Assembly (NCBI RefSeq): GCF_024171815.1
Contig: NZ_JAMTCJ010000004.1
Span: 806,001 to 870,000 of the forward strand
Source of the DNA: Williamsia maris
GTDB taxonomy: Bacteria; Actinomycetota; Actinomycetes; Mycobacteriales; Mycobacteriaceae
DNA: 64,000 nt
Direction: 5' to 3'
A program made the position numbers and the translations under genes. Below the pieces are notes generated by a model that had not been told where the DNA came from, did not search any database, and saw only the letters and a list, made by a program, of their open reading frames with translations. Below, one piece after another: positions 51,107 through 61,955 of the stretch. Positions within the stretch are counted from its first letter, which is position 1; each line of letters starts with the position of its first letter.

Positions 51107-51796
51107 TCAGGTCGGGGTGACCGCCAGCGACGCGGTCCGTCGGATGTGCACCGAGCCATAGCGGGCGTCGAGGCGTGCCCACACCCGGGTCGCGCGGATC
51201 CGCACCGGTTCGTCCGCGGCGATCGCCTCGATCGGGGACGTCTCGGTGACCTGGTCACCGTCGACGGTGCGGACGAAACCCATCGCGGTCAGCGCGAACA
51301 CTGCACGCATCGAGACGGCCACCGCGTCGGCACCGGTCCCGCGGGGATCGTCGACCTCGATGACGGTCTGTTCGAGCAGCGAGGCGGGCGGCCCCAATGG
51401 CCCGGCCTGGGTACGGGCGAGATGCGCTCCCTCACGGGACAACTCGACGATCGTACGAGCGGGCACGTCATCGACGTGACCGAAACCGCTCTCCGGCGGC
51501 AGAGCCCCCGCCTGCCACGCACTGTCGATGGAGAACCCTGGATCCACGGCCGACGCGGACGGGTCGGCACGCAACGCGGCCAACATCGACGGTCCGTCGT
51601 GCACGACGTCGGGCGAATCGAGTTCGGCGCGGATGACCCGACCGGCGAGGACGTCGAAACCGCTCATCACCCACGCACCCACCGCCCCGTCGCCACGACG
51701 GCGCAGGCGGATCACCGCCAGTTCGTCGATACGGCAGGCGCGCATCACGAATGCGGTGAGGTCGTTGCGGTCGGCGGGTGTCGCGAAACGGATCAT
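51107..51796 (-). CDS. Conserved hypothetical protein (Rv2474c-like position)
   Basis: This 229 aa protein has no domain I can name. It begins MIRFATPADRNDL, faintly like a GNAT acyltransferase, but the rest lacks the acetyl-CoA loop. It is acidic, has no signal peptide or membrane segment, and is conserved in actinobacteria by position between aglA and a thioesterase. Its ATG overlaps the thioesterase stop by ATGA, so the two are coupled. Function unknown. Confidence 0.75.
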   Translation of the reverse strand: MIRFATPADRNDLTAFVMRACRIDELAVIRLRRRGDGAVGAWVMSGFDVLAGRVIRAELDSPDVVHDGPSMLAALRADPSASAVDPGFSIDSAWQAGALPPESGFGHVDDVPARTIVELSREGAHLARTQAGPLGPPASLLEQTVIEVDDPRGTGADAVAVSMRAVFALTAMGFVRTVDGDQVTETSPIEAIAADEPVRIRATRVWARLDARYGSVHIRRTASLAVTPT

Positions 51797-52284
51797 GGGC
51801 GCAGGAAACTCGTCAGGTAGTCCTTCTCCTGTGCCGTCATCCGCCGCGGGCGCTGGGTGTCGACGTCGAAGGACACCAACTGCGTCGACGCGACGACGGC
51901 CGGACGGCTTTCCGGTGCAGCACCTTTCGGACGCACCTCGTATCCGACGAAGAAGTCGACCGCGCGGACGCGGGTGGTGAACATGGTGACCTCGATCGGC
52001 GACTCGTCGTGGCGTACCTGCCCCTGGTACTTGACGTGCAGGTCGGCCACCAGGCACCCGTTGCGCAGACCGACCGTGGGCCGCTCGTCGTAGAACAGCC
52101 ACGGGATGCGGGCCTCCTCGAGGAGGGTCACCATGCGGGCGTGGTTGATGTGTTGGAACACGTCCATGTCCGACCAGCGGACCGGCACCGTCACCAGATA
52201 GCCGGCGTCGACGCGGTGTCCGTCGTCGCCCCCGAGTGAGTCGTCCCGGAGTGAGTCGTCTCGCTGATGGCCTGCATCAGACAT
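51793..52284 (-). CDS. Hotdog-fold acyl-CoA thioesterase (4-hydroxybenzoyl-CoA type)
   Basis: This 163 aa hotdog-fold protein shows RWSDMDVFQHINHARM, the signature of the YbgC/4-hydroxybenzoyl-CoA thioesterase group, with the Asp/His of the active site, and EEARIPWLFYD. It probably hydrolyses acyl-CoA thioesters. The Asp/Ser-rich N-terminal leader carries a small tandem repeat (RDDSLRDDSL). It is 57 bp downstream of gdh on the same strand. Confidence 0.88.
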   Translation of the reverse strand: MSDAGHQRDDSLRDDSLGGDDGHRVDAGYLVTVPVRWSDMDVFQHINHARMVTLLEEARIPWLFYDERPTVGLRNGCLVADLHVKYQGQVRHDESPIEVTMFTTRVRAVDFFVGYEVRPKGAAPESRPAVVASTQLVSFDVDTQRPRRMTAQEKDYLTSFLRP

Positions 52285-52341
52285 GGTCTGCCTCCCTGAT
52301 CGGTGCTGCGGTGGTCGTCGTGGGCACCTCGGTCACCGACG

Positions 52342-55300
52342 TCAGCGGATCACGCTCCGCAGTTGGCGGGCCGCGACCGACAGGGTCGCGAGATCCCGGT
52401 GACCCGACTGCGCGATCTCGTCCAACGTGGCGCGGGCCCGGGACAGTCGAGATGCGTTGTGCAGCTCCCACTCCGCGATCTTCTCGTGCGGCGACTCGTC
52501 CGGCTCACCGACCTCGAGGACCGCCAGGGTCATCGCACGCAGGACCGCGAACAGGTCGTCGCGCAACGCGAGCCGGGCCAGTGACTGCCACCGGTCCCCC
52601 GACTCCAGGTCGGACACGGCGGTGAGCAGTTGCTCGACGCCGAGGTGGTCGAGGAGCGTTCCGTACAGCGCGCCGACCTCGTGCACGTCGCGGTCGGAGA
52701 TCTCCGCCGCGTCGATGATGTCGAGAAGGCAGAACCGGTGCAGGCATCCGGCCACGTCGTGTGCGATGTCGGCGGGGATCCCGGCCGACTCCCACCGGGC
52801 GGCGTGGACGTCGATGTCGGACCGTGAGCTGTCCCCCAACCAGTCCGGCAGGTGATGATCGAGCGCGGCGACCCGATCGGCGTAGCGGGTGATCTCGGCG
52901 GCGATGGCCATCGGCTGCGGCCGGGTGGCGACGAACCACCGCGACGCCCGGAACAACAGGCGCCGCGAGTGGATGAGCATCTCGTCGATGGCGGTGATCT
53001 CCCCCGGCGCGGCGACGATCCTCGATCGCAACTCCGACAGTCCGAACGTCTCGGCCACCACCACGAAGGCGCGGGCGGCGTCGGTCGTCGATGCCCCGGT
53101 GCTCTCGCCGAGTGCGAAGACGTGCTCGATCCCCGAGGTGTCGACGAGTTCGTTGACCAGTGTGGTGGTCACGATCTGCCGCCGCAGCGGGTGGGCGGCG
53201 ATGCCGACAGGATACGAATCCTGCAGCGCCTGCGGGAAGTACGCGATCAGACGGTCGTCGAAGGCGTCGTTGTCGGGGAGGTCGCCGTCGAGCAGATCGT
53301 CCTTGAGAGCGAGCTTCACGTGCGCCATCATCGTCGCCAGCTCGGGCGAGGTGAGGCCGGCGCCACCCTCCCGGGCCACCAGGTCATCGGGGTGCGGCAG
53401 GGCCTCGAGCTCGAGGTCCACACCGTGGTCGGTGGCGAGGCGGCCGAGCAACCGCGCGTGGACGTCACGCATCTGCCCGGCGAGACCTCGCGAGGTACCC
53501 AGCTCGGAGTTCTGGGAGATGTTGTCGGACAACACCAGCCGACCGACCTCGTCGGTCATCGACTCGAGCAGCCGGTTGCGGTCGTCCGGGGCGAGTGCAC
53601 CGGAGGCGACCTGCGAGTCGAGCAGGATCTTGATGTTCACCTCGTGGTCGGAGCAGTCCACCCCGGCCGAGTTGTCCATCGCGTCGGTGTTGATGCGACC
53701 GCCGGACATGTCGAACTCGATGCGTCCGTGTTCGGTCACCCCGAGGTTGCCGCCCTCGCCGATCACCTTGGCGCGCACCGCGTTCCCGTCCACTCGGATG
53801 CCGTCGTTGGCCTTGTCGCCGACGTCGGCATGACTCTCCGTGGACGCCTTGACGTAGGTCCCGATGCCGCCGTTCCACAGCAGGTCGACCGGCGCCAACA
53901 GGATCGCGCGCATCAGCTCCGGCGGCGAGAGGCGCTCGACGCCGGCCTCCAGTCCCAGTGCGTCGCGCACGCTCTCGGTGACCGGGATGGACTTGCTCTC
54001 GCGCGACCACACGCCGCCGCCCTCGGAGATCAGAGTCGTGTCGTAGTCGGCCCACGACGACCGCGGCAGGTCGAACAGGCGGCGGCGTTCGGCGAACGAT
54101 CCGGCGGCGTCGGGATCGGGATCGACGAAGATGTGGCGGTGGTCGAACGCGGCCACCAGACGGATGTGCTCGGAGAGCAACATCCCGTTGCCGAACACGT
54201 CGCCGCTCATGTCGCCCACGCCCACGACGGTGAAGTCGTCCCGGGCGACGTCGGTGCCCATCTCCCGGAAGTGGCGCGTCACCGATTCCCAGGCACCGCG
54301 GGCGGTGATGCCCATGGCCTTGTGGTCGTATCCGACCGACCCACCCGATGCGAACGCGTCACCGAGCCAGAACCCGTACGCGGCGGCGACGGAGTTGGCG
54401 ATGTCGGAGAACGTGGCGGTGCCCTTGTCTGCGGCCACCACGAGGTAGGTGTCGTCGGTGTCGCGACGCACGACCCCGGGAGCCGGGACGACCGTGGCGG
54501 TATCGGTGCCGTCACCGACGTCGAGGTTGTCGGTGAGGTCGAGCAACGCCGAGATGAACTCGCGGTACGCCGCGACACCGGCGGCGCGGGTCGCGTCCCG
54601 GTCGGCCGACGTATCGCCGGTGGGAGTCGGTGGCTGCCGGACCACGAACCCGCCCTTGGCACCGACCGGCACGATCACCGCGTTCTTCACCGCCTGCGCC
54701 TTGACCAGCCCGAGGATCTCGGTGCGGAAGTCCTCCCGCCGATCCGACCAGCGCAGGCCACCGCGGGCGACCGACCCGAACCGTAGGTGCACTCCCTCGA
54801 CCCTCGGGGAGTACACGAAGATCTCGTGCAGCGGGCGGGGCTGCGGCGTCTGCGGGATCTCCCGGGGGCGCAGCTTGAACGCCAACGCAGCACCGGCGTC
54901 CGGCGAGTAGAAGTTCGTACGCGACGTCGCCTTCACGACCGACACGAAGGCCGAGATGATCCGGTCGGCGTCGAGGCTGAGCACGTCGCCGGCCAACCGG
55001 TCGAGCCGGTCGACCACGCCCGCCCTGGCGTCGTCGTCGACCCGGTCGGGGTCGAACGACAGCGCGAAGAGTTCACCGAGCGCCGACGTGATCTCCGGGT
55101 GGTCACCGAGCACACCGGTCACGTGCCGTGCGCCGGAGGCGAACCCGCACTGCCGCAGGTACCGCGAGTAGGCGCGGAGCATGACGACCTCACGCCACCC
55201 CAACCCGCATCGCAGCACCAGTTCGTTGAACGGGTCGACGTCGGCGACGCCGGTCCACAGTTGCGCGAAGGCGTCGGTGAAACGCGCCTGTAGGTCGCTC

Positions 55301-57057
55301 GAGGAATCGGCGGCGACGCCGACCCCGGCGGCCGGCACGATGGTGAACTCGTAGATCCAGCAGGCGATCCCGTCGGGTCGGGTGACCGCGAAGGGGTGTT
55401 CGTCGAGGACGTCGACACCCAGGCTCTGCAGCATCGGCAGGACCGATGTCAGCGACGCCGATCGTCCGCAGAGGTAGAGCCCGAAGGTCCAGCGGTCGTC
55501 GGGCTCGGCGATGTGCGGGCGGAGTCGGACGTGATGGTCGCCGTCGGCGAGGCCCGCGAGGACGACGACGTCGGTCAGAGCCGCGCGCGGATCCCGTTCG
55601 TTCTTGTAGGCCTGCGGGATCGCCGCGGCGTACGCGCCGACGAGGTCGGCATCGATGGCACCGCCTGCGATGGCACGTAGATCGTCGTCCCAGCTACGGG
55701 CCGCCGCGGCGATGTCGGTCTGGATCTCGGCGCGGCGCGGGTCGGCGGGATCCATCCCGGCCAGCAGTTCGCAGGTGCCGCGGTCCACTCGCATGATCAC
55801 GTGCACGAACGCCAGCGGCGAATCGCTGATGCGGGCGGTGTACTCCAGCGACCGACCGCCGAGGCGTTCGACGAGCAGCGTCTGCATCTGCTCGCGCAGA
55901 CGGGTGGTGTAGCGGTCGCGCGGGAGGTAGATCCGGGCGGTGACGATCTCGGAGGCGGGGTCGGCGCGCAGGTAGACGCGGACCTCGCGTCCGGCGATCG
56001 CGTCGAGCACATCGATCAGGGTCGCGGCGAGGTCCTCGGGTACGGCGCCGAACAATTCGGCGCGCGACTGGTTCTGCAGCAATTCGAGCAGGGTGGCACC
56101 GGCATAGGAGTCGCCGCCGACCCCCGCCTGCGCGAGGACCGCGCCCGCGACGCTCCGCAGGACCGGGACCGCCAGGACATCGGTGTGCAGGGCCGCCGAC
56201 GTCAGGATCCCGACGAACACATGGGTTCGACCGTTCGCGCCGGGTTCGACGATCCGGATCGCGGTCGGGTACTCGGTCCGGATGACACCGGTGGGCAGAT
56301 GGACGCGTCCGATCGAGACCGCGGTGTCGGGAACCCGCGCGGGTTCTCCGGGCCGCGCGACCGCAGGCTGGACGAAAACCCCGGTGGCCGCCGACCATTC
56401 GGACTCACCCGCACCGGCCTGGAGAGATCCGAGGGCGAGGAAGTGCCCTTCGGACAACCAGGTGAGCAGCTCGGCACGGTCGCCGTCACCGCCGGCGCGG
56501 ACCACGTCGGCGAGTGAGGCCAGTTCGGCGAGCATCTGCGGCGCATCGGCGTGGACTCCGCCGATGCGTTCGATCACCTCGACGAGGCGGGCCCGGACAT
56601 CGTCGGCGTCGATCGCACCGCGGGCCGGTGAGACCTGCAGTCCGATCCACGACTCGGTCACCGCGTCCGCATCCGAATCCGGTGAGCCGGCCGCGGTCAG
56701 CGAGACCAGTGCGCCCGCGTCGTCGCGGACGGCCGCGAAGATCGGGTGATCGACGCGTCGCACCGACAGTCCGGCCTGCTCGACGACGACCACGGCCGCC
56801 TCCACGAGCAGCGCCTGGTCGTCGACCACGACGTAGACCGACCGCACGACGCCGTCGGATTCGACGACCTCGACGACCGGTCGGCCCGCCGGGCGGACGC
56901 GGGCGACCGCCAGATGGCGTTCGACCTGTCCCAGATCGACCGCGTCGCGACCACCCGCGGCGGGCGCGGCATCGTCGGTCAGAACCCGACCGGGGCGCGC
57001 GTAATAACCACGCGCGACCTCGGCAGGCGTGAGGGTCGTCGACGATGCCGTGCCCAT
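52342..57057 (-). CDS. gdh: NAD-specific glutamate dehydrogenase, large (180 kDa) type
   Basis: This 1571 aa enzyme interconverts glutamate and 2-oxoglutarate + ammonia with NAD+. It belongs to the L_180 class, with a long N-terminal regulatory half containing ACT-like regions (e.g. residues 60–120), and a catalytic part marked by GGLRWSDRREDFRTE, PVGAKGGF, GVGDMSGDVFGNGML and GGNLGVTEHGR. It is the Rv2476c orthologue by order. It may control nitrogen and glutamate flux into ectoine/proline. It starts 9 bp downstream of ettA's stop. Confidence 0.96.
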   Translation of the reverse strand: MGTASSTTLTPAEVARGYYARPGRVLTDDAAPAAGGRDAVDLGQVERHLAVARVRPAGRPVVEVVESDGVVRSVYVVVDDQALLVEAAVVVVEQAGLSVRRVDHPIFAAVRDDAGALVSLTAAGSPDSDADAVTESWIGLQVSPARGAIDADDVRARLVEVIERIGGVHADAPQMLAELASLADVVRAGGDGDRAELLTWLSEGHFLALGSLQAGAGESEWSAATGVFVQPAVARPGEPARVPDTAVSIGRVHLPTGVIRTEYPTAIRIVEPGANGRTHVFVGILTSAALHTDVLAVPVLRSVAGAVLAQAGVGGDSYAGATLLELLQNQSRAELFGAVPEDLAATLIDVLDAIAGREVRVYLRADPASEIVTARIYLPRDRYTTRLREQMQTLLVERLGGRSLEYTARISDSPLAFVHVIMRVDRGTCELLAGMDPADPRRAEIQTDIAAAARSWDDDLRAIAGGAIDADLVGAYAAAIPQAYKNERDPRAALTDVVVLAGLADGDHHVRLRPHIAEPDDRWTFGLYLCGRSASLTSVLPMLQSLGVDVLDEHPFAVTRPDGIACWIYEFTIVPAAGVGVAADSSSDLQARFTDAFAQLWTGVADVDPFNELVLRCGLGWREVVMLRAYSRYLRQCGFASGARHVTGVLGDHPEITSALGELFALSFDPDRVDDDARAGVVDRLDRLAGDVLSLDADRIISAFVSVVKATSRTNFYSPDAGAALAFKLRPREIPQTPQPRPLHEIFVYSPRVEGVHLRFGSVARGGLRWSDRREDFRTEILGLVKAQAVKNAVIVPVGAKGGFVVRQPPTPTGDTSADRDATRAAGVAAYREFISALLDLTDNLDVGDGTDTATVVPAPGVVRRDTDDTYLVVAADKGTATFSDIANSVAAAYGFWLGDAFASGGSVGYDHKAMGITARGAWESVTRHFREMGTDVARDDFTVVGVGDMSGDVFGNGMLLSEHIRLVAAFDHRHIFVDPDPDAAGSFAERRRLFDLPRSSWADYDTTLISEGGGVWSRESKSIPVTESVRDALGLEAGVERLSPPELMRAILLAPVDLLWNGGIGTYVKASTESHADVGDKANDGIRVDGNAVRAKVIGEGGNLGVTEHGRIEFDMSGGRINTDAMDNSAGVDCSDHEVNIKILLDSQVASGALAPDDRNRLLESMTDEVGRLVLSDNISQNSELGTSRGLAGQMRDVHARLLGRLATDHGVDLELEALPHPDDLVAREGGAGLTSPELATMMAHVKLALKDDLLDGDLPDNDAFDDRLIAYFPQALQDSYPVGIAAHPLRRQIVTTTLVNELVDTSGIEHVFALGESTGASTTDAARAFVVVAETFGLSELRSRIVAAPGEITAIDEMLIHSRRLLFRASRWFVATRPQPMAIAAEITRYADRVAALDHHLPDWLGDSSRSDIDVHAARWESAGIPADIAHDVAGCLHRFCLLDIIDAAEISDRDVHEVGALYGTLLDHLGVEQLLTAVSDLESGDRWQSLARLALRDDLFAVLRAMTLAVLEVGEPDESPHEKIAEWELHNASRLSRARATLDEIAQSGHRDLATLSVAARQLRSVIR

Positions 57058-57066
57058 GGGAGGGGG

Positions 57067-58740
<1,674 letters not shown>

Positions 58741-58878
58741 TCGTATCACCTTCCACGCAACATGTGCACTACGACTCGAGGCGTCCGGCGGGTGCGCATG
58801 TGGGCTGGTGCCCTACGGCTGCGGGACGACCCGGCCGGACGAGGTCGACACCAACCTTAGCTGCCCGGGCGCCCCGGA

Positions 58879-60966
58879 TTACGAGGCGTCGCCACCCGGA
58901 CGGGACCCACCGACGGGATCCGGTGCCGCCGACGCGCCGCTGTCCACTCCGGGCGAGTCCGTCGCACTCGTGCCGGACAGTTCGGCCAGTATGGCGTTGT
59001 ATCCGGCCAGTTCGGAGTCGTTGTCGCGGTCTTCGCGACGGTCGAAGCGCTTGGCGACCCGCTGATCCTGCCGCGTCCACTGGATGAGCAGCGCCAGCAT
59101 GACGATGACCAGTGGGACCTCACCGGCCGCCCAGGCGATGCCACCGCCCACCCGCTGGTCGGACATGAGGTCGACGCCGAACGGCAACCGCAGGCCGCGG
59201 AAGTAGTCGAGGGCGATCACCGAGCTCATCGACATCAGCGCCACCCCGAAGAACGCGTGGAACGGCAGGGCGGCGAAGACCATCCCAACCTTCGCCAGCG
59301 GCGCCACCTGCCGCGGCGCGGGATCGATGCCGATGACCACCCAGTAGAAGAGGTATCCGCTGAGCAGGAAGTGCAGGTTCATCAGTACGTGTCCCGCGTG
59401 ATACGTCGCGACCGCATCGAACAGTCCGCCCAGGTAGAGCACGTAGAAGCTGCCGACGAACAGCACGAACGCGACCGCCGGGTGGGTGAGGAAACGCGAC
59501 ACCGGGCTGTGCAGCGCCGCGAGGATCCACTCGCGCGGTCCGGGCGGTGCGGAACGGCCCGCAGGACGCAGGGCCCGCAGTGCGAGGGTGATCGGACCGC
59601 CGAGGACGAACAACACCGGGATCAGCATCGACATCAGCATGTGGGCGATCATGTGCATGCTGAACATCGCGGGCGAGTAGCTGCCCAGACCCGACGACGA
59701 CGTGAACAGCAGGATCGCGCACCCCGCGAACCAGCTGATCATCCGACCCACCGGCCAGGCGTCACCGCGACGACGCAGGCGCAGGACGCCGCGCAGGTAG
59801 ACCACTGCGAGCACGATCGCGAGCGTCCCGAACAGCAGGTCGAACCGCCACTCGGTCAGGATCCGCAGGGCCGTGGGCGGACCGGGGAGGTTGTATCCGA
59901 GTTCGACCTCGGTCACCGAGAGTTTCGAGGTGTCCTCGGCGGGCGGAGGCGTCCGCGACAGCCCCACGGCCAGGCCGAAGGTCACCGCGAAGACCACGAT
60001 CTCGACGAGCCCGAAACGGATGAACGCCGCACGGTCGTCGGGATCGGACCGCAGAGCGGTGATGGTCCGTTGCCGGTGGATCGCACCGAGTCCGCCGAGC
60101 ACAATCAGCGCCACCGTCTTGAGCAGGACGATCCGGCCGTAGGTGTCGGTGAACAGCTCGGAGAACGAGACGCGGATGAGCGCGTTGATCACACCGCTGG
60201 TGCCGACGACGACGATGCACCACAGTGCGACCCGCGAGAAGCGCGCCACCGCGAGACCGGTGTGGGTACCGAGTCCGCGGGCGTAGACGAGCACCGCGAA
60301 CAGACCACCGAGCCAGACGGTCGCGAACACGATGTGCAGGATGAGGCTGTTGGTGGCCCAGTCGTGGCTTCCGCCGGCCGAGGAGTGCCCGCTCAGGGCG
60401 AGCGGCATCAGGCTCAGCAGGGCGAGACCGAAGATGACCACGGTCCACCACCACCGCAACGCGACCCGCGCGAAGGCCGCGGTCACGAGTGCGAACGCGG
60501 CGGTCCACAGCCAGGATCGGGCGTCGGCTACCTGTTCGACGGCGGTGACGAGATTCGACGGCTGCAGCGATTCCGCCAGCGGCCGACCCGACACGTTCGA
60601 CAGGGTCAGCGGGATCATCATCAACGACGTGATGCCCCACACCAGGGCGCCGACTGCTGCCCAGCGCACCGCGCGGTAGCCACCGACGTCGAGGACGCCG
60701 TCGGCCTGCGGCGGTACGAGGAACGCCGCGAACAGCGCCGACCCGACCGCGATGGCCGCACCGATCTCGCCGATGCCCTGGACCGTCGGCAGTCCGTAGG
60801 TGGTGATCCATCCCGGGTCGGGGATACCGGTCAGTTCGGTGAACTGCGAGGCCGACATCGCCGTGACGATGATCGCGACGACGGCCGTCACCCAGGCGAC
60901 GACCCAGCCGAGGCCTGCGGCCGCACTGCGGCGCAGGTCGATCGAATCGGCAGTGGTCACGCTCAT
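58879..60966 (-). CDS. CopD–CtaG fusion membrane protein
   Basis: This 695 aa polytopic protein fuses an N-terminal CopD-type copper-resistance domain (about 1–330, with HIVFATVWLGGLFAVLVYAR) to a C-terminal CtaG/Caa3_CtaG domain (about 400–640, with SMHMIAHMLMSML, YHAGHVLMNLHFLLSGY and PFHAFFGVAL). The conserved histidines and methionines are typical of copper handling for cytochrome oxidase assembly. About 15 membrane segments are seen. The last ~60 residues are a charged/disordered cytoplasmic tail. It stands alone; no cox genes are nearby. This fusion is common in mycobacteria (Rv0102-type). Confidence 0.9.
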   Translation of the reverse strand: MSVTTADSIDLRRSAAAGLGWVVAWVTAVVAIIVTAMSASQFTELTGIPDPGWITTYGLPTVQGIGEIGAAIAVGSALFAAFLVPPQADGVLDVGGYRAVRWAAVGALVWGITSLMMIPLTLSNVSGRPLAESLQPSNLVTAVEQVADARSWLWTAAFALVTAAFARVALRWWWTVVIFGLALLSLMPLALSGHSSAGGSHDWATNSLILHIVFATVWLGGLFAVLVYARGLGTHTGLAVARFSRVALWCIVVVGTSGVINALIRVSFSELFTDTYGRIVLLKTVALIVLGGLGAIHRQRTITALRSDPDDRAAFIRFGLVEIVVFAVTFGLAVGLSRTPPPAEDTSKLSVTEVELGYNLPGPPTALRILTEWRFDLLFGTLAIVLAVVYLRGVLRLRRRGDAWPVGRMISWFAGCAILLFTSSSGLGSYSPAMFSMHMIAHMLMSMLIPVLFVLGGPITLALRALRPAGRSAPPGPREWILAALHSPVSRFLTHPAVAFVLFVGSFYVLYLGGLFDAVATYHAGHVLMNLHFLLSGYLFYWVVIGIDPAPRQVAPLAKVGMVFAALPFHAFFGVALMSMSSVIALDYFRGLRLPFGVDLMSDQRVGGGIAWAAGEVPLVIVMLALLIQWTRQDQRVAKRFDRREDRDNDSELAGYNAILAELSGTSATDSPGVDSGASAAPDPVGGSRPGGDAS

Positions 60967-61024
60967 GACTGCACTCTAGGCAACGGACGCCGCAGCCGGG
61001 AAAACTGTCGGCGTGAGCTGCGGC

Positions 61025-61519
61025 TCAGGCTGCCGTGCGGGTCCCGAACGGATCGGCGGCAGCGGACTGCGCGTCGGACGTCGAACCCCGACGGACGATC
61101 CGGGCCCCACCGCGGGCGATCCGGCGCAACGCCGACAGCGCGCGCCAGAACAGCCGCACCGGGGTCGGTACCGCGGTCTTCCACACGGCGTGTTTCTTGA
61201 CGTGATCGTCGATCGTCCAGGTGGTCCACTGCCCTGCGGTCAAAACCGCGGCACGTCCCGGGGTCAGCTCGACCTCCTGTCCGGACAGGTCCGTCACGAC
61301 CACCGCACCCTCGAGGATGTGAATCAACTCCTCGGTGGCGGAGAACCAGCGGAACGTGCCCGCCGTGCAGCTCCAGATCGCCGTCGTCGACAGCAGATCG
61401 GAGCTGATCGTCCATTCGTGAATCCTGGCCACCGGGTCGCCCTCCACAACCCACTCCGGCCGGATCGGCGAGTCGACCGCCGCGCCGCCGGTGAAGTCCA
61501 GAGTTCTGATGCCGTCCAT
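61025..61519 (-). CDS. Cupin-domain protein
   Basis: This 164 aa protein has a cupin beta-barrel of the DUF861 type: the segment TAGTFRWFSATEELIHILEGAVVVTDLSG is the cupin 1 region with a possible Glu/His metal set, and WTTWTIDDHVKKHAVW belongs to the second strand pair. The last ~45 residues are basic and unstructured. No signal peptide. Family members include ureidoglycine aminohydrolase and sugar-binding cupins; the substrate is unknown. It lies 58 bp upstream (in transcription) of the CopD–CtaG gene on the same strand. Confidence 0.82.
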   Translation of the reverse strand: MDGIRTLDFTGGAAVDSPIRPEWVVEGDPVARIHEWTISSDLLSTTAIWSCTAGTFRWFSATEELIHILEGAVVVTDLSGQEVELTPGRAAVLTAGQWTTWTIDDHVKKHAVWKTAVPTPVRLFWRALSALRRIARGGARIVRRGSTSDAQSAAADPFGTRTAA

Positions 61520-61744
61520 GCCAACGCTCCCCTTCGTCGAACCCCCGCCCTACATCATCGGGCAAAAGTAAAGATGACGTAAAGACAACGGCGGCGCAAC
61601 TCTTGTGGCGGCGATTCGTACGTTCGTATTCGGCGCCCTCGGGCGTGGCCGGGCGAGCCCGTGGCCGTCCCTCACCGGAGGTCGGGTGGCGGATATACTT
61701 CCGGCGCAGATCGTTCACCGCCGACTCCGGCCGTGAGCGGACGC

Positions 61745-61818
61745 GCCTCCGTAGCTCAGGTGGATAGAGCAAGAGCCTTCTAATCTCTAGGTCGCAGGTT
61801 CGAGTCCTGCCGGGGGCA
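61745..61818 (+). tRNA. tRNA-Arg(TCT)
   Basis: The acceptor arm GCCTCCG pairs with CGGGGGC; D arm GCTC/GAGC; anticodon loop CTTCTAA gives TCT; T arm GCAGG-TTCGAGT-CCTGC. The anticodon stem AGAGC/TCTCT has a C31·U39 mismatch. CCA is not encoded (ACCC follows). Confidence 0.93.
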
Positions 61819-61870
61819 CCCCGGGATCGATCACACGGTCCCCGACCTTCTCGGACACAGACGTAGCCAC

Positions 61871-61891
61871 AGTTCCCGCTCTGCGGGAACT
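61871..61891 (+). terminator. Hairpin between tRNA-Arg and padR
   Basis: A perfect 9 bp stem (AGTTCCCGC/GCGGGAACT) with loop TCT lies 53 bp after the tRNA. It may end the tRNA transcript; there is no U-tract, and it could instead be an operator. Confidence 0.5.
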
Positions 61892-61910
61892 CAGGCTGTC
61901 GATGTTCCCT

Positions 61911-61946
61911 ATGCACTTTGTTGCACAGTGCGTGATTGCGTAATAG
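61911..61946 (+). promoter_or_regulatory. Candidate padR promoter with overlapping palindromic operator
   Basis: TTGTTG (61918–61923) and TAATAG (61941–61946) are 17 bp apart, placing the start site a few bases before the padR ATG (61956), so the mRNA is probably leaderless. ATGCAC…GTGCGT (61911–61933) is an imperfect palindrome covering the -35 box and fits PadR autoregulation. Confidence 0.55.
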
Positions 61947-61955
61947 CCTGCGCTC

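Noticed and set aside
52852-54786. 644-aa plus-strand open frame opposite gdh
   Set aside because: Composition biased to His/Arg/Gly/Val with no homology pattern; shadow of gdh.
59257-61200. 647-aa plus-strand open frame opposite the CopD–CtaG gene
   Set aside because: Extremely Arg/Glu/Gln/Asp-rich, the complement of a membrane protein; not a gene.
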